64,000 bases of DNA from Skeletonema tropicum. Lineage: Eukaryota; Bacillariophyta; Thalassiosirophyceae; Thalassiosirales; Thalassiosiraceae. The stretch covers positions 1,612,001-1,676,000 of the forward strand of contig CM074142.1 of assembly GCA_037178625.1 (NCBI GenBank), given 5' to 3'. Shown here in pieces: positions 50,201 through 61,430 of this stretch. A model generated the notes under the pieces. It was given only the letters and a program-made list of their open reading frames with translations, did no database searches and was not told the origin of the DNA. Both the position numbers and the translations under genes were made by a program. Position 1 is the stretch's first letter. Every line of letters starts with the position of its first letter.

Positions 50201-51479
50201 AAAGACTGCCGCACCTGCGCGCAAACCAAAAGCACTCGCTCCCATTTTTCTCCCGAAAAAAGCAAGGCGTCCAGCCCAGCCGAGCGCCCTACCTACCCAG
50301 CCTCCTACAACTCTACCACCGGCTGTGAGTCCGCAACAACAGGACCGCATTGGGCTTCTGCAAAGAAACTCGGATGAAGACTTACACCGCTGTCAAGTTG
50401 GAGCCCTTTTGCGGGACGTGCCAGCTAATTTTCAGTTATGCCTCCAAGGAGGGGACAAGGTTCGGCGTGATGCAATGCGGTCTTTGCGACCCCCTCAGTG
50501 GCTCAATGATGAAGTTATCAATGGCTATCTCCTAAGAGTCCTCCTCCCAAAGGTGAATCGGCAACATGTCTACATCTTCAACTCATTCTTCATGTCAACC
50601 CTCCTACGTACGGGGGCTGACGGCAGGTCTGCTCCGTCCTACAACTTTGACGGCGTTAAACGCTGGGGAAATCGTTTAAGGAGGAAGAATAAGATTTTGG
50701 GAGTGAAAGAGATCTTCGTGCCGATCAACCACTCTAGAACTCACTGGCTATTACTCAGGGCGAATACAGAAACAAAGGTTATTACCCTGTGGGATTCCCA
50801 AGGTAGGAAGCCGGGCAATCAATTGTATCTGACTACAATGTTAAGGTATTTGGGGGACAAATACAGTGAACTTCACGGGGTACCGAGTGACGATTGGAAA
50901 GCAGAGTGGTCACTAGTAGATGCCTCCAACAATTCTCCGAAACAAACCAATGGACACGACTGTGGATTGTTTGTCCTCGCTAATGCGACTATGCTGGCTC
51001 AGCAGATCCCTCTGTCCCCTTCCTCGTACAATGAGGGAGATTTCCAGCTGTTAGACACCCGAAGTAGGGTGGCGATGCTGTTGTGGCTAGCGAGTACCAA
51101 CAGGCCTGTACCACCTGCAGTACGGGCAGTCCAATCGAGGCGGCGTCAACGCCCAACACAGAGCAATGAGAGGAGCCGAAATGGCCAATCTAAGATCAAA
51201 CCTCTTCCAGTAAAGAAAGCTTCTGCCGCAATCAAGCACTCAAAAGGCAAGGAGCGCGCAAAGCGACGTCGCAACAACAAGCGAATTATCCCGGGAGGTC
51301 CCAAAACTCGGGGGAAAATCTTGGTCACAGACCCCACGCCATTGCAACAGACACATTCACTATTGAACAAGAAACGCAAAGCAGAGTCCGTAGTTTTTGG
51401 GGAGGCCACATTGTTAGCTACCACTCAACGCCATGCTCCGCCGAAGAGGAAGAAACGGAAACAGCACCACCCTGACTGA
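47289..51479 (+). CDS. Retroelement ORF: RT thumb, RNase H, zinc knuckle, Ulp1 protease
   Basis: 1396 residues from an ATG. Residues about 40-370 correspond to the region after the RT catalytic core in diatom and fungal non-LTR elements (LGLYARPDGKPDQ, LRYGLGACSASIPELKKG, LPATFGGIGLYDLTVE). RNase H follows: TDGSY (about 466), SYRGEQLGML, FCDNKGTI (about 540), HVKAHQDD and LNVDCDFRAK. A zinc knuckle CPNCGCFETADHLNRC is at about 727. After a Pro/Lys linker comes a C48 (Ulp1/SENP) peptidase: WLNDEVINGYLL (about 1071), catalytic His in HWLLL (about 1151), Asp in WDSQG (about 1168), Gln and Cys in KQTNGHDCGLF (about 1225). All triad residues are present. The C-terminus is basic. The RT YxDD core and endonuclease are absent upstream. 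The SUMO-protease fusion suggests interference with host SUMO-based silencing, but that is inference. Confidence 0.85.
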   Translation: MPSDGEEVDMSELDDLIFHVPTTDGGSAQIDRLPSNKADNNLGLYARPDGKPDQHFEQMREKMTTWTAQIKSGQIPTRSVWMSYTNQLWSGLRYGLGACSASIPELKKGLMSADFYMLSNLGVNRSITKEWRYLPATFGGIGLYDLTVETAAATLSSFLQHYGTTSALGITLRAVMEHLQVEIGVPDCPFNYDFEVWGHLSTNAWAKSLWEKIDELGIVLDLQYDDIPIPRSKDRAIMDCMVELGLRGTELQRVNRVRKAQEAMFLSDVTTPNGRYLEQYLLDGHWKDSPEGRLGKQRSTLEFGTEYPTEADWKLWKRSLQRLTDSKSLFLKEPLGDWINPSKRIWRHFLNTDTRTVEIHSEDTIYEYAHDVESNDRVSIMQPVRVLDEPASSVVPTTILEYEDGSIKLLAQGPPLASQPEVVAPTTFLERLRSKGGEWMWDSISFSSDPSWIVEAIQRGSLFCCTDGSYMKKLAPEICGAAWVFYCAESQQWLKGEFTEHSKWANSYRGEQLGMLAIHLILLTIEEHYGVPLSNANIFCDNKGTILTFSRKYDRVPGSAKNNDILRVLRKIQSVSALAHKLSHVKAHQDDSLGYACLALEARLNVDCDFRAKAAIKRAIENFSSLPVTLSLPLEAAVVIIDGIKQTADLAKDLRYHVGKVKARQFYADEQLLHPDIFDSVAWEPLRLLLDRRSKTKMFNLWYAKQCSGYCGTGQMITRYDKNASDKCPNCGCFETADHLNRCKSRIRRGLLLDSINDLQEWMEGHCTHTCIQKWLPLFISLQGSTLFVDMVHSQGWRMSQQMRRVGNSLDRIGWRNVMEGKVSKEFLQMQKEHLLKNHSFLTIDSWTSGFLDKLLSLTHTQWICRNLTKHHRTQGTKALASREEILKEIEHQLNLGSDGLSAEARCLLEIPTDELYGKPTSELQYWLNAAVASRQAAGDESGGLLEPPSGQVTTGAKQREDRKSKPQGTSKTAAPARKPKALAPIFLPKKARRPAQPSALPTQPPTTLPPAVSPQQQDRIGLLQRNSDEDLHRCQVGALLRDVPANFQLCLQGGDKVRRDAMRSLRPPQWLNDEVINGYLLRVLLPKVNRQHVYIFNSFFMSTLLRTGADGRSAPSYNFDGVKRWGNRLRRKNKILGVKEIFVPINHSRTHWLLLRANTETKVITLWDSQGRKPGNQLYLTTMLRYLGDKYSELHGVPSDDWKAEWSLVDASNNSPKQTNGHDCGLFVLANATMLAQQIPLSPSSYNEGDFQLLDTRSRVAMLLWLASTNRPVPPAVRAVQSRRRQRPTQSNERSRNGQSKIKPLPVKKASAAIKHSKGKERAKRRRNNKRIIPGGPKTRGKILVTDPTPLQQTHSLLNKKRKAESVVFGEATLLATTQRHAPPKRKKRKQHHPD

Positions 51480-51690
51480 AAGAATTGAGTCCCAACTATG
51501 TGTCGCAGGAGCACTCTCACCTGGTTACAGACGCTTCGGCGTTTAAGAGGAGTCCTTGACTCCTACGGGAAGTTTCCCGTCTTGCTGTCTGGAAAGCCAT
51601 TCGGCAATAGAAAAGACCGTACAGTTGTACCGAAGCAGGTCCCTTTTAGTATCATAGATATCTAATCTGATTAACTTTGTATTTATTTAT

Positions 51691-52035
51691 TTGTTTCTCC
51701 TTCACTGTGACCCATCGATCCAACTCCAACACGCTTGATCCCATGCTCTTTCTTTTCTGATCACTTACTCTGTTCTTCTCCTCTTTATATACTTTTACGA
51801 GTGCTTGTAATTTGTAACAGCTCTTTCCAGTGCTGTTCATCAGTCTGTTCCGACTTCCGACTCTTTCTACAGATTTGCTTCCTCTTGCTTTTTCACCAGT
51901 ATTGTTGCACATAGGTGCTGCTGTAAATCCTTCCATCCCGGTCCGTGCATACATAAGTTGCCAAAAATCACTCCTCTCTTGGCATTGGTAAGTTTGCCGA
52001 TTCGCGCCTTCTTTGGTGGCTCTTGGCAAATTGTT
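51691..52035 (+). repeat. Dispersed repeat copy 2, right part
   Basis: Begins with the 79-bp duplicate of 47065-47143 and continues in homology with copy 1 (CTTGTAATTTGTAACAGC.., GATTTGCTTCCTCTTGCTTT) through the intact site CATTGGTAAGTTTGC at about 51984-51998. Confidence 0.75.
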
Positions 52036-52063
52036 GGCAGATGGTAAATAGCGGTGGCGCAAA

Positions 52064-52197
52064 AATTCGATGGCGACAGCATTTTCACCCGCCTTCTTCT
52101 AGCTTACTCCCTACTAAACTTTTTCACACCAAAGCGGGTGTCGCCATCGAATTCGATGGCGACACTAACTTTGTCTCACACAAATTCGATGGCGACA
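52064..52197. repeat. 28-bp perfect palindrome with flanking half-sites
   Basis: A perfect palindrome at 52138-52165 has half-arm GTGTCGCCATCGAA. Additional direct copies of the half-site AATTCGATGGCGACA lie at 52064-52078 and 52183-52197. The two outer sites and the palindrome create nested inverted repeats of about 90 bp and 45 bp. Confidence 0.9.
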
Positions 52198-53882
52198 ACG
52201 GGCAAGTAGACTTTACTCGTAAAAATACCGGCCCGACCACAATAAAATGGATCTTTTCGAGGCGCGCCAAATTTTAGACTGGATCTTTTGCAAAGGACCA
52301 TGCTAATGTCGACCTCGCATAACAACTCCAGCGGAAGCAATATCGACCCCAGAACTTATTTATGCAGCTGCCGACAATCCATTTAATCATAATCACTCTC
52401 GATATCATCTTTGGAGAAGCGTAGCTAATCAAAAGTGCGAGGAAATTGCTCTGAAAGTTCATGTTCATGCTCATTTTTTGTTTTCCTCAGCTCGCGCTCC
52501 GATGCCGACACACAAAGCAGCGCATCAGTCAGTGGATAGAAATGAACGCAAATCAATGAAATGCAACTCGCATTGGGTCATCATCACAGGCTACCTAAGA
52601 TTCTGCTCGATTGGGTGAATTTAATCATTGGCTATTCGACAACACTTCACGGAATGCAAAAATAGACAAAATGCAAATAGTTTGCGGTTCACGTAGATGC
52701 AGCATTACAGAGAGAGAACCCGTACTAGCAGCCACCGAAACCTCCTGCAGCGATGCATTTAATTATCACCAGCCGTGACGCCGAAGACGGCAGTGAATGA
52801 TAATAACAACAATAATGACAACACCAGTAGCACAGTGACGCTGTCGTCGTAAATAAATACAAACAGTGTCAGACCAAAGAGTAGACACGTACAAATCACC
52901 AGAGAGTAGAAAAATACAAATCAAGTAACAGCCAAGTGGTAATAGATAGAAGGTTAAGATGGAAAGCAACTCTAATGTCGGATGCCGGACGCAATCAAAA
53001 TCACTTAGCGTATGAAGAAGAGAGGGAGAGATGACTACAATAGATACGGATCAGAAAACGATTTGAAAACGACAAGGAGTCACTTTTCCACATAGATCGA
53101 CTGGCATGACGATCGATCATAACCTCGAGGAGGTTTAGAAGAAGACATCTGACACAATGATCACATCCCGTGCATTCCCAGCGAGGACGGATCAGAAGGC
53201 TCATTGAAGCAATGCTTTGACAGCATTCTCCCAAAAAGTCCAGCATCAGCCGAGAGAAACGACGAAGCACCACAACTTAATTGATATCAAGAACACAAAC
53301 GAGCAATACTGGTAGGTATACAGTGTCTTTGGGGTATTTGCTTGGGTGCACAGTGTGGGTCATAGCGTCACGTGCAACGTATGGTACAGATGGATCTGAT
53401 GGTGTGGTAGTATACCCTCTAATGAGCATGTGGCAATAATGTAAAGCATCACAAGGCACAGAACGGGGCCCAACAAAGAATGACAGCAATTATAATCAAG
53501 CAAAAGCAGGTATATCTAGCTTTAAAGCTAGTGAAATCGAAACAGAGCATACATCAACATCCTCCTACCCTTTCTCCTCCTCTTTCCCCCTCCTTTCTTT
53601 CCTCTCTTCGTGCAGCATTTCACGGATCAAAAATTCACCCAGCCACAGATAGATATCTATTGATCTGCCAAATTGTTTGATTTTTGTCCACGACGGACGG
53701 ACACACGGACACGGACACGGACAGGAATTTTGAACGAAATGCGAGAAGACGCACGGGTACGATAAGCTCTGCTTCGCTCGACTAACCAACTTAAAAAAGC
53801 TCAAGCTTGAACGAAGCTTGGATGCTTCCATCTCTTTCTCCTCTGATTAGTTTATTTCCTTAATGGATAGTATTGCAAACTA
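52198..53882. other. No gene seen; shared (GGACAC)n-type motif
   Basis: No domain-bearing frame. At about 53680-53735 a segment TTTGTCCACGACGGACGGAC..GACAGGAATT repeats sequence found around 46775-46937, beside the multi-hairpin unit, marking another member of the same dispersed repeat family. Confidence 0.5.
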
Positions 53883-54174
53883 GTCGGACCCCGACCCGCT
53901 CTCTCAAAAGACAGAGCTCCCCCTGCTGCCGCAAGGCAACCGCTGCCGCTGCCGAATCATCGGTTTTCCTCCTGAGGCTCCGGATCTTTCTGTAGCTATG
54001 AGGAACTCCAGTGCTGTCTCTCCCATGAATCAGTTAACAAACGTCTCTAATAAGAGCAGCACTGGAACTGCCCCCGTCAGCCTAAATTCCACAAGTCGAT
54101 CATTAGGATCTCCTACTGGTATTGCCCGGCTTGTTGTTCCTCTTGGTGTAATCTCACCGCCGGTCCTGAATTGA
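53883..54174 (+). pseudogene. Open coding-like fragment, unknown
   Basis: A stop-free frame of about 97 residues without an early ATG (DPLSQKTELPLLPQGNRCRC.., then SSAVSPMNQLTNVSNKSSTG, ending VVPLGVISPPVLN). Composition is protein-like and low-complexity. It may be an exon or a decayed element. Confidence 0.25.
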
Positions 54175-57100
54175 ATCTAAGCAAAGGATCCATTCCTGCT
54201 GAATTTGCCTGACCTCCCATTACAGTGTTTTGTCTACTCGCCAGCCTCCAATTTCAGCAGATGATCCATTCCTGCTGAAATTGTCCGGCTTTTCATGGCG
54301 TTGCCTTACGCTCCTCACCTCCAGCACTTCATCTGTTTGATGTTCTGCTCGAATTCATCCCCAGTCGGCATCTTGCCAAACCAATCCCTGTCTAGTAGGC
54401 GATGTTCATACCTTGCCGAACACACAACAATCAGTCAATCCTTTATTGAAGAAGCAAACATTACATAATGTGATCGCTTTATCTTGTGCCAACCCTATCT
54501 GGTTTGTGAGTGAAAGAGGAGCATCCTAGCAGTACTTTATGTATCTGCCCAATGTACTGCAGCTTTCAATAGCACGAGTCTTGACCGCCGAAGGAGACGA
54601 CGACGATGCATACTGGTTTCTCAAGATACCTACCGAACATGTCATCTCTAGAGAGTGGTTCTCTTCAGGTTTATTTGCTTCGATTCGGATGAGGTAGATA
54701 GATGCGACTACGAGGGAGAGTGGAAGAGCTTTACCCTTTTTCTTCCTACGATATAGTCATCATCTATCCGCATCATTGAAGCTCTCTCATCGTTCCCACA
54801 AGATTTGAGATTCAGATACAATCTATTGTCTCTCTAGACGCTTCTATCTCTCATATCTATCTATAGTCAAAGCCTTATCCCTTCCACATGCATGATTTAA
54901 GTCACCAACAATGTGCCTCGCATATAGGAATGGATCAGGAATTCATTTGGCCAAAAGCCTCCTCACATCGGCACACAAAACATAGCTCGTTTTACATTAC
55001 GAGGGAGACAAGTGTCGACGACAAAGGAGAGTAGAAGAGCTGCATTGTAGTCTCTACTCTCTTGACGACCACAATAATCGACACCAATCTCATAGGAGAA
55101 CGCATTACCTAACCGCTCTCAAAGGTACCATGTCTTCGTAACCTCTTCTGCATGCTCTGTACTGCCACACAAAACGCGTCTTGCTTAGGAATAGATCGAA
55201 AATCTGGCCAATTGCCGCCTCACGCCGGCACTGGTGAAACTCCACCATCCCAATGTCAACAAAGCCACAGCATCAGATGAATTCGGTCCAGCTTGGAGTG
55301 CATCTGGTTGCAAAGCTGACTTGGATCTATGTATCTCTCACGTAAACTCCGCGCAGCAGATTTGGGGTCTCCTGCGGTCACAGTAATGTTATGCCCAACA
55401 CTTGGTATTCATCCACGCACAGGACTAGTCTCTCTGTCAGTTCCATCGTGTATTAGAAGATGACTGCATAATTTGTGACGATACACGGTAATATCGTATG
55501 GAGAAAGGCGAGTGTCTCTGCCTCAAACATGGGAGGACTTCAGCCGACATTGTTTGTAGAAAATTAATCGATGGTAATACCTCAACCAACTCCTACTCAA
55601 ACAGATGCTGAACAGGCTCAGACGAATGAACACGCTTTCGCTTGGCGATTGGTTCAATGTGGCAATCCGCACTGTTGCCGAGAATCCTTTTGCCTGACCC
55701 TTTTGTATCGAGCTTTGATCACCAGCACCTCTGCAATTTAACCACAGCAGCAGCAGCAGCATCAACCTTCATATCGCTCAGCTTCCGAGGGAGATGATCT
55801 TATCCCTGCATTCTTGAGCAGCAGGATGCGCGTCAATGAATCTGCTGCCAAAAGGCAACGCAAGCAACAAGAAGATAGTCCTGGCTGACATATCACTCGT
55901 ATGACTGATTTCGAAGCCCTAGCGATGCAGACTAGGAGCAGCAAATCAGTTGTTCATGCCAAATAGTGTGAATCTTCCGCTCCGCTCCAAACGCATTCAT
56001 TCGGGAACGCTAAACAAGCAAAGTGAATATCACTTTTGATAATCCCACGTCAATGGATCCGAAATCATCGACGATTGCACAAGTGGGAGCTTGTCCAGCG
56101 TTTGTCTATCAAGTCAGGTACAACGAAGATTTATGTCATCAGTACTTCAAGCGTAAATGTCATCCAGACAAGAACGAACAAACACTGAAGCACAACTATG
56201 TTGTCAAGACACGACAAGAGCGTGGTATGACTATAGGTGCAACTATAGTCCCACCGCAAATGCTCTCCGTAGCGGCCAAACTTCATGGCCTCGACATCAA
56301 GTCCATCAATTTCGCCTGACTTAAATGGAAGCTATTGTAGTGTGGATCTACACATCGATCTTTCCACTTAGCCGGAATCCGGACAAACCAATAATGAATA
56401 TCCTAATCGGTGCCTGAGTTCGAAGTAAAGTTGATCTCAAGGGACTCTACTCGACACAGATCGAACAACGCTTTTACCTTCGCATCGGCACGAATAAAGA
56501 TGGCTGCATCATTGATGGCAGCTGCAACTCGACAAAGATCGACGAATCATCAACTACGGCAAAGAGAAAAGGAATTATCTTAACGGATAAAATGAAACGC
56601 ATACAAATTATCAGGAGTTGACATCGTCGACCGAGGGAGATATGAGCTCGAAACGAAGCAGCCTCACCCAATCGATCGAATCATCCGAAGTCCTAAGTCT
56701 TGGACTTGGACTAAAGCTGAAGGAAAACAGTTTCGATTGTCGTGTCAACGGGAAGAAAACTCAAGCCAACACCTCACTGCTCCATTGTGCTCAGTAAAGG
56801 TCTAGATGACAACCTCGCAAATTGGAACAAAACAGCTCTCGTTAGCTAGGTTACTTTCAAGTGAACACAAACACAAAGCCAGACATTTCGATGCCGGCTA
56901 GTCAATGTGCACATTTTTTTGTCTCTACCTAAATAGTCCCATGAGCAAGCCATCAAATGGATCAGATAGGAGATATCTTAGTCTTAGAGGTACCAGCGAA
57001 AAGGCATAATCTACAAGGACAAGCCGGACAAGTCGGAAGGACTTGAAGTCTTAGAGTGGAAGCTGATATGCTGGAGGTGGAGCAGGCAGTAATGCAAATG

Positions 57101-59351
57101 CTCTGAACAACGCAGGTGTCCTACTTGTTGTTGTTGCAAAGTCTATAGCAAGTTCGATAGCACTCCGAGAAGGAATCCCTCTGTGACGCAAATGGAAGTG
57201 ATGAAGGAGGTCTTCCCTCTCAACATCGATCTAACCTCCACTGCATGCTCCGGCTAACTCAGACAAAATCGATCATGCATCACTATGACTTGTTACCACC
57301 ACCACTTCACACCAAGGAAAAGCCAATACCCTAACAGTACAGTACTATCATTCCACGTCTTAAATGGGAACTCGCGCCAGGACGAACTAGATTCACACTG
57401 AGTCCCAGAAGTAGACATCTACCAAGCCGCGAAGAATAATAATAATCTATTCTGGCTGGTGAATCCAATTGTACCTCCTCCCATAACGGTAGGTCATTTA
57501 TATGCGGTTTACAAGGTCCCCCGCAACTGCGACTGCAGTCAAATGCTTTTTATTTTTCTTCATAGCAATCTTCAGAAGCAATCGAATTGGACATCGATTT
57601 CCGAGGGAGTGTGAGATTAAATGGGACTCAGATGGACACACCCAGTACCGCACAATCTCAGTTCATTCAACAAAGAAATCTCTTTCCAATTATTTGAAGA
57701 TCGGCTCGTCATCATAGAACTTCGATCAATCTGCCGAGGCAGATGGCTCCAATGGTTCAGCTTTGCCGACACGATTGTAGGCTTTCTAATCAAAATAATC
57801 ACTTCTTTCTTCATCAATTCTTGATTGATTGCTTACAAGGTTAAGACTTAAGCGTTATATCGTAGTTGCATGACAGGACCAGGACATTGAGGGAGGAGAG
57901 ATTTGGATTTGGATTTGGCGGCCGTTGATGGTATAACGATAGGTATAAGTGAAGCGTATTTGACGAGTGTAATTCAGCGAGAGCCATAGCAAGGATGTGT
58001 AGGAGTGGATACTATCGTGCCCAACATCGCCGTAGTGTTGTCAAGGGATGACATATTGGTGGTTGGTGGATTGACAAATTAGGGAAGAAAGATTTGAACG
58101 CAACCGAAATCGTACCAGTATGTCATCAATGGTACACTACTTATGGATATTGAATATACTCATATCCCGATTAATGGGAATCGTCCCATTTATCCACCGC
58201 GCGTTGAACGTCGAATCTTCCGTGATCGTCGGTTCAGCAGAACTTATTTTCCGGCCATATCTTTACACAAGATACTAAAGCCAACTTGCTTTTGGCCATG
58301 GCGCTCACAGTTAGTTGAAGAAGAATAGAAATAAACAATAAACACCGTGTAGTTAGACGACGCCGACATGGCGGAACCTTCTCTCAGTAATACTTCCGAT
58401 TAGGAATAGATTAGCCTCAGTGCTCCAGTTTCCAGCTAATTTGGTATTAGGAATCTTATCCCCAGCATCTTTACCAGTCCTACTTCCGACGCTTCATCGG
58501 GTCATCCTCTCGCTTCGGCCACGTTGGCTTCTATTTATTTTGTCCGATATCAAGGTACTCGCATTTTTTGACAGATCAATATTCATTTTAGAGATGGATC
58601 TATAGTTGTGGAAATTCGAAAGCACTTAGTGGCGGAATTCCGACGATAATGACGATTTTGATGGGGTCGACAGTATTTGTGATGGAAAAACTGTTGGTTA
58701 TTTGCTTAATTACACTCGAAGGGTAGTAACTTGTGACATTGCTCTAGATAATTGTAGATAATTTCGCCCCTGGAGGGCCAACCATGACGTACTTTAAGAT
58801 TTCCGTTAATTTTTTTGATAATGAAATACTGTCGTATTTCCTCTGCCGGCCTCAGTAGGTTTGGCGTAGTTGACATGTGCCATAGGGATTCGTGCTAACT
58901 TTGTGCCATGGTTTGATGTTTGATGGTGGATGAGGTGAATGATACCTACCTACTTTCCACTGGTATTCATGAACGTGTGACCTTAACCCTTTGCCCTGAG
59001 AAAGGACACCCGAACCCATACCGGGGTCGGATAATGATCAGACACATCGATATTATTGAATGCCATCATGTTGGAATACAGTCAAACACTTCATGAAGTT
59101 GTTCCCATAGTTTGATTAGCTTATATTCTACTTTTCTTCGTATCTTCATAATATTATATCTTTCATCTTCTTCATGTGATGTGTATCATCATCATTTTGA
59201 TACATATGTGCAGCCTCGCCTCCACATGATGAGACATGAAATCTTTCACAATAATCCATGCCCATGCATTGTGTATCAATGTCATGGAACTCGTGGCAGA
59301 TTGAATGAGTCCCCCGCCATCTTAAATCTTAAACTCCTAAAAATGCATTCC
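54175..59351. other. Long stretch without convincing genes
   Basis: Frames are short and interrupted on both strands. Coding-like scraps include 56023-56319 plus (98 residues, MNITFDNPTSMDPKSSTIAQ..) and about 56424-56620 plus (KVDLKGLYSTQIEQRFYLRI..), and a short plus frame at 58143-58328. Their alternation of open and closed frames suggests an old decayed element or gene. The part from about 58.6 to 59.3 kb is AT-rich with nothing recognised. Confidence 0.4.
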
Positions 59352-61430
59352 CTACCACAACATCATGATAGCAGTAGCAGTAACAACTGCAGCTGTTGCG
59401 CCAATGAACCCAGTCATGACTGCATAGATAGCACCATTAGAATCAGCATCAACTCCCAACTCATTCTTCTCAAGCTGAACTTCCATAGCAAATGCAGATT
59501 CCTGGGTACCAGCATCACTTTGCAACACACGAGCACCAGTAGCAGATGAAGTAGAATCATCAATCTCAACAGCTAGGCGACGACGACTTTCAGCAAGCTT
59601 GAGGAACACAACACCAGACACTTGAGCAATGGAAGAGGACTCGTAGCTGAAGAAGCTAGCAGGAATGACAGAAGCAACATGAACACCATTCTTGAGTGCA
59701 ACCTTGGACTTGGAGGAGATGGAACTGTCAACAAGAGTCTTGTCCCACACAATATCAAATGTCTTGTCTTCTTGAACCATCTTGAGGCTGTTGAGGGAAT
59801 CAATCTCCACTTCTTCATCAAGTGAACGAATGCACACATTCAAATAGTCATCAACACCAAGAGTGTTCGTGTTGCAGATGAATTCCTCCTTGTTGTTGCA
59901 AGTACAAGCCTCAATGTACTTGTCCACAGCTGCGCTCGTCTCATTGGAACCAAGGGAAATCTGGGCGAGTTTGGCATCAACCTGAGTTTGAAAGTTGTTC
60001 TCAAAGTTGAGGTCAACTTCAATGTCACGCTCAAGTTTCTTGATCACTTCACCACTGGAGCTAGAAGGCAACCAAAGACTCAAACAAAACACAACAGAGT
60101 TAGTATCAGAATACCAGATGTTACTGCCCACAATTGTACCTTTCTCCACATCCAAAAAGACACTGAGGTTTTCAAGGGAAGGATCATCCTCATTGGGAGA
60201 AGTAGAGTTGGTAGGGATGATGATGGCACTATCAATTGGTTCCATGCATCCTTTCTTGAGTACAGTGAATTCGAAATTGCGGCCTGCCCCAATCTTGTAG
60301 GTTAGGGTGATTTCACTTCCACTACCTTTGTCAAAGTTGCTGTCGACTGAAGTAAGCTCAAGGTCCCAGCTCTCAATTGCAGGTGTTGGAGAATTTGATG
60401 GAGAATTTGTTGGAGACTTTGTAGGAGGATGTGTGTAGGCTTCGCACTCAGCAGCAGAACCAGCACAAAATGCATCCTGAGCAGAAGTTGGAGTTGCTTC
60501 GTAGGTGCAACCTGAGTTTGCAAAGATATCAGCTGCATATGGATAAGGGAAGTTGTCCTTCCATCCACAAAGGTTTTGATTGAACTTAGTTGCTCCATAG
60601 AATGTGTATTGCATGTAACTAACAGAGGATGTATCCCAGCCTCCAATGTCTTGGTTGAACTCAGTTGATCCTTGGAACATGCGTGCCATGTTAGTAACAG
60701 AGGATGTATCCCAGCCTCCAATGTCTTGGTTGAATGCAGATGCAGAACGGAACAAATTACTCATGCTAATAACAGAAGATGTATCCCAGCCTCCAATGTC
60801 TTGGTTGAATGCAGAAAAATAGAACATGTATGTCATGTCAGTAACAGATGATATATCCCAGCCTCCAATGTTTTGGTTGAATGCAGATGCTTCGTACAAC
60901 ATGGATCTCATGTCAGTAACAGAGGATGTATCCCAGCCTCCAATGTCTTGGTTGAAGGCAGATGCTCTGTGGAACATGGCAAAAGTGCTAGTAACAGAGG
61001 ATGTATCCCAGCCTCCAATGGTGTGGTTGAATGCAGATGCAGAATTGAACATGTGCTCCATGTCATTAACAGAGGATGTATCCCAGCCTCCAATGTCTTG
61101 GTTGAAGGTTGATGCCTCTCGGAACATCTGACCCATGTTAGTAACTGAGGATGTATCCCATTGTGAAATATCTGCATTGAAGGTACTTTTGCCATGGAAC
61201 AATTGGTACATGGTGGTGACTTTGTTGGTGCACCAGTTCTCAACTGATCCATATTCAGCAATGTCAGTATCAGTCCAAGTGCCTCCAACAAACTTATTGA
61301 CTGCTTCCCGTAGATAAATGCCATCAGCAGCAAAGCATGTTTGAGTTTGAGCAGCATGAGCTTGAGTGGGCATGCCAAGGCCAAGGAGGAGAACCAGCAA
61401 GCGAGCTGGTGCTGGTGTGAAAAAGTGCAT
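59352..61430 (-). CDS. BspA-like (DUF285) repeat surface protein
   Basis: 692 residues from an ATG, single exon. Signal peptide ([24 protein letters not shown]), then about nine repeats of the form [20 protein letters not shown] (residues about 50-290), the DUF285/BspA type leucine-rich-like repeat common in bacterial and protist surface proteins. One repeat is shortened by three residues (MFYFSAFNQ). A Cys pair closes the repeat domain ([16 protein letters not shown]). A short [16 protein letters not shown] stalk follows, then a 300-residue beta-rich domain with a [14 protein letters not shown] cluster, and a C-terminal hydrophobic segment ([20 protein letters not shown]) that could be a membrane anchor or GPI signal. 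Probably displayed at the cell surface for adhesion or recognition; the partner is unknown. Confidence 0.82.
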   Translation of the reverse strand: MHFFTPAPARLLVLLLGLGMPTQAHAAQTQTCFAADGIYLREAVNKFVGGTWTDTDIAEYGSVENWCTNKVTTMYQLFHGKSTFNADISQWDTSSVTNMGQMFREASTFNQDIGGWDTSSVNDMEHMFNSASAFNHTIGGWDTSSVTSTFAMFHRASAFNQDIGGWDTSSVTDMRSMLYEASAFNQNIGGWDISSVTDMTYMFYFSAFNQDIGGWDTSSVISMSNLFRSASAFNQDIGGWDTSSVTNMARMFQGSTEFNQDIGGWDTSSVSYMQYTFYGATKFNQNLCGWKDNFPYPYAADIFANSGCTYEATPTSAQDAFCAGSAAECEAYTHPPTKSPTNSPSNSPTPAIESWDLELTSVDSNFDKGSGSEITLTYKIGAGRNFEFTVLKKGCMEPIDSAIIIPTNSTSPNEDDPSLENLSVFLDVEKGTIVGSNIWYSDTNSVVFCLSLWLPSSSSGEVIKKLERDIEVDLNFENNFQTQVDAKLAQISLGSNETSAAVDKYIEACTCNNKEEFICNTNTLGVDDYLNVCIRSLDEEVEIDSLNSLKMVQEDKTFDIVWDKTLVDSSISSKSKVALKNGVHVASVIPASFFSYESSSIAQVSGVVFLKLAESRRRLAVEIDDSTSSATGARVLQSDAGTQESAFAMEVQLEKNELGVDADSNGAIYAVMTGFIGATAAVVTATAIMMLW

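Larger units (their letters stand above)
47144..51690 (+). mobile_element. LINE-like element with RNase H and Ulp1, 79-bp duplication
   Basis: 4547 bp lying between two exact 79-bp copies of flanking sequence (47065-47143 and 51691-51769). It ends in a (TTTA)n-type tail (TGTATTTATTTATTT). It holds one long ORF and no recognisable 5' endonuclease or RT catalytic core, so it is probably 5'-truncated. A 26-bp tail of the same family is inserted in its 5' part at 47198-47223. Confidence 0.7.

Noticed and set aside
47144..51690. Terminal inverted repeats defining a DNA transposon (AATAAATAAATAC.. at 47.2 kb against the right end)
   Set aside because: The left copy is a separate 26-bp tail insertion with its own 20-bp target duplication, not the element terminus.
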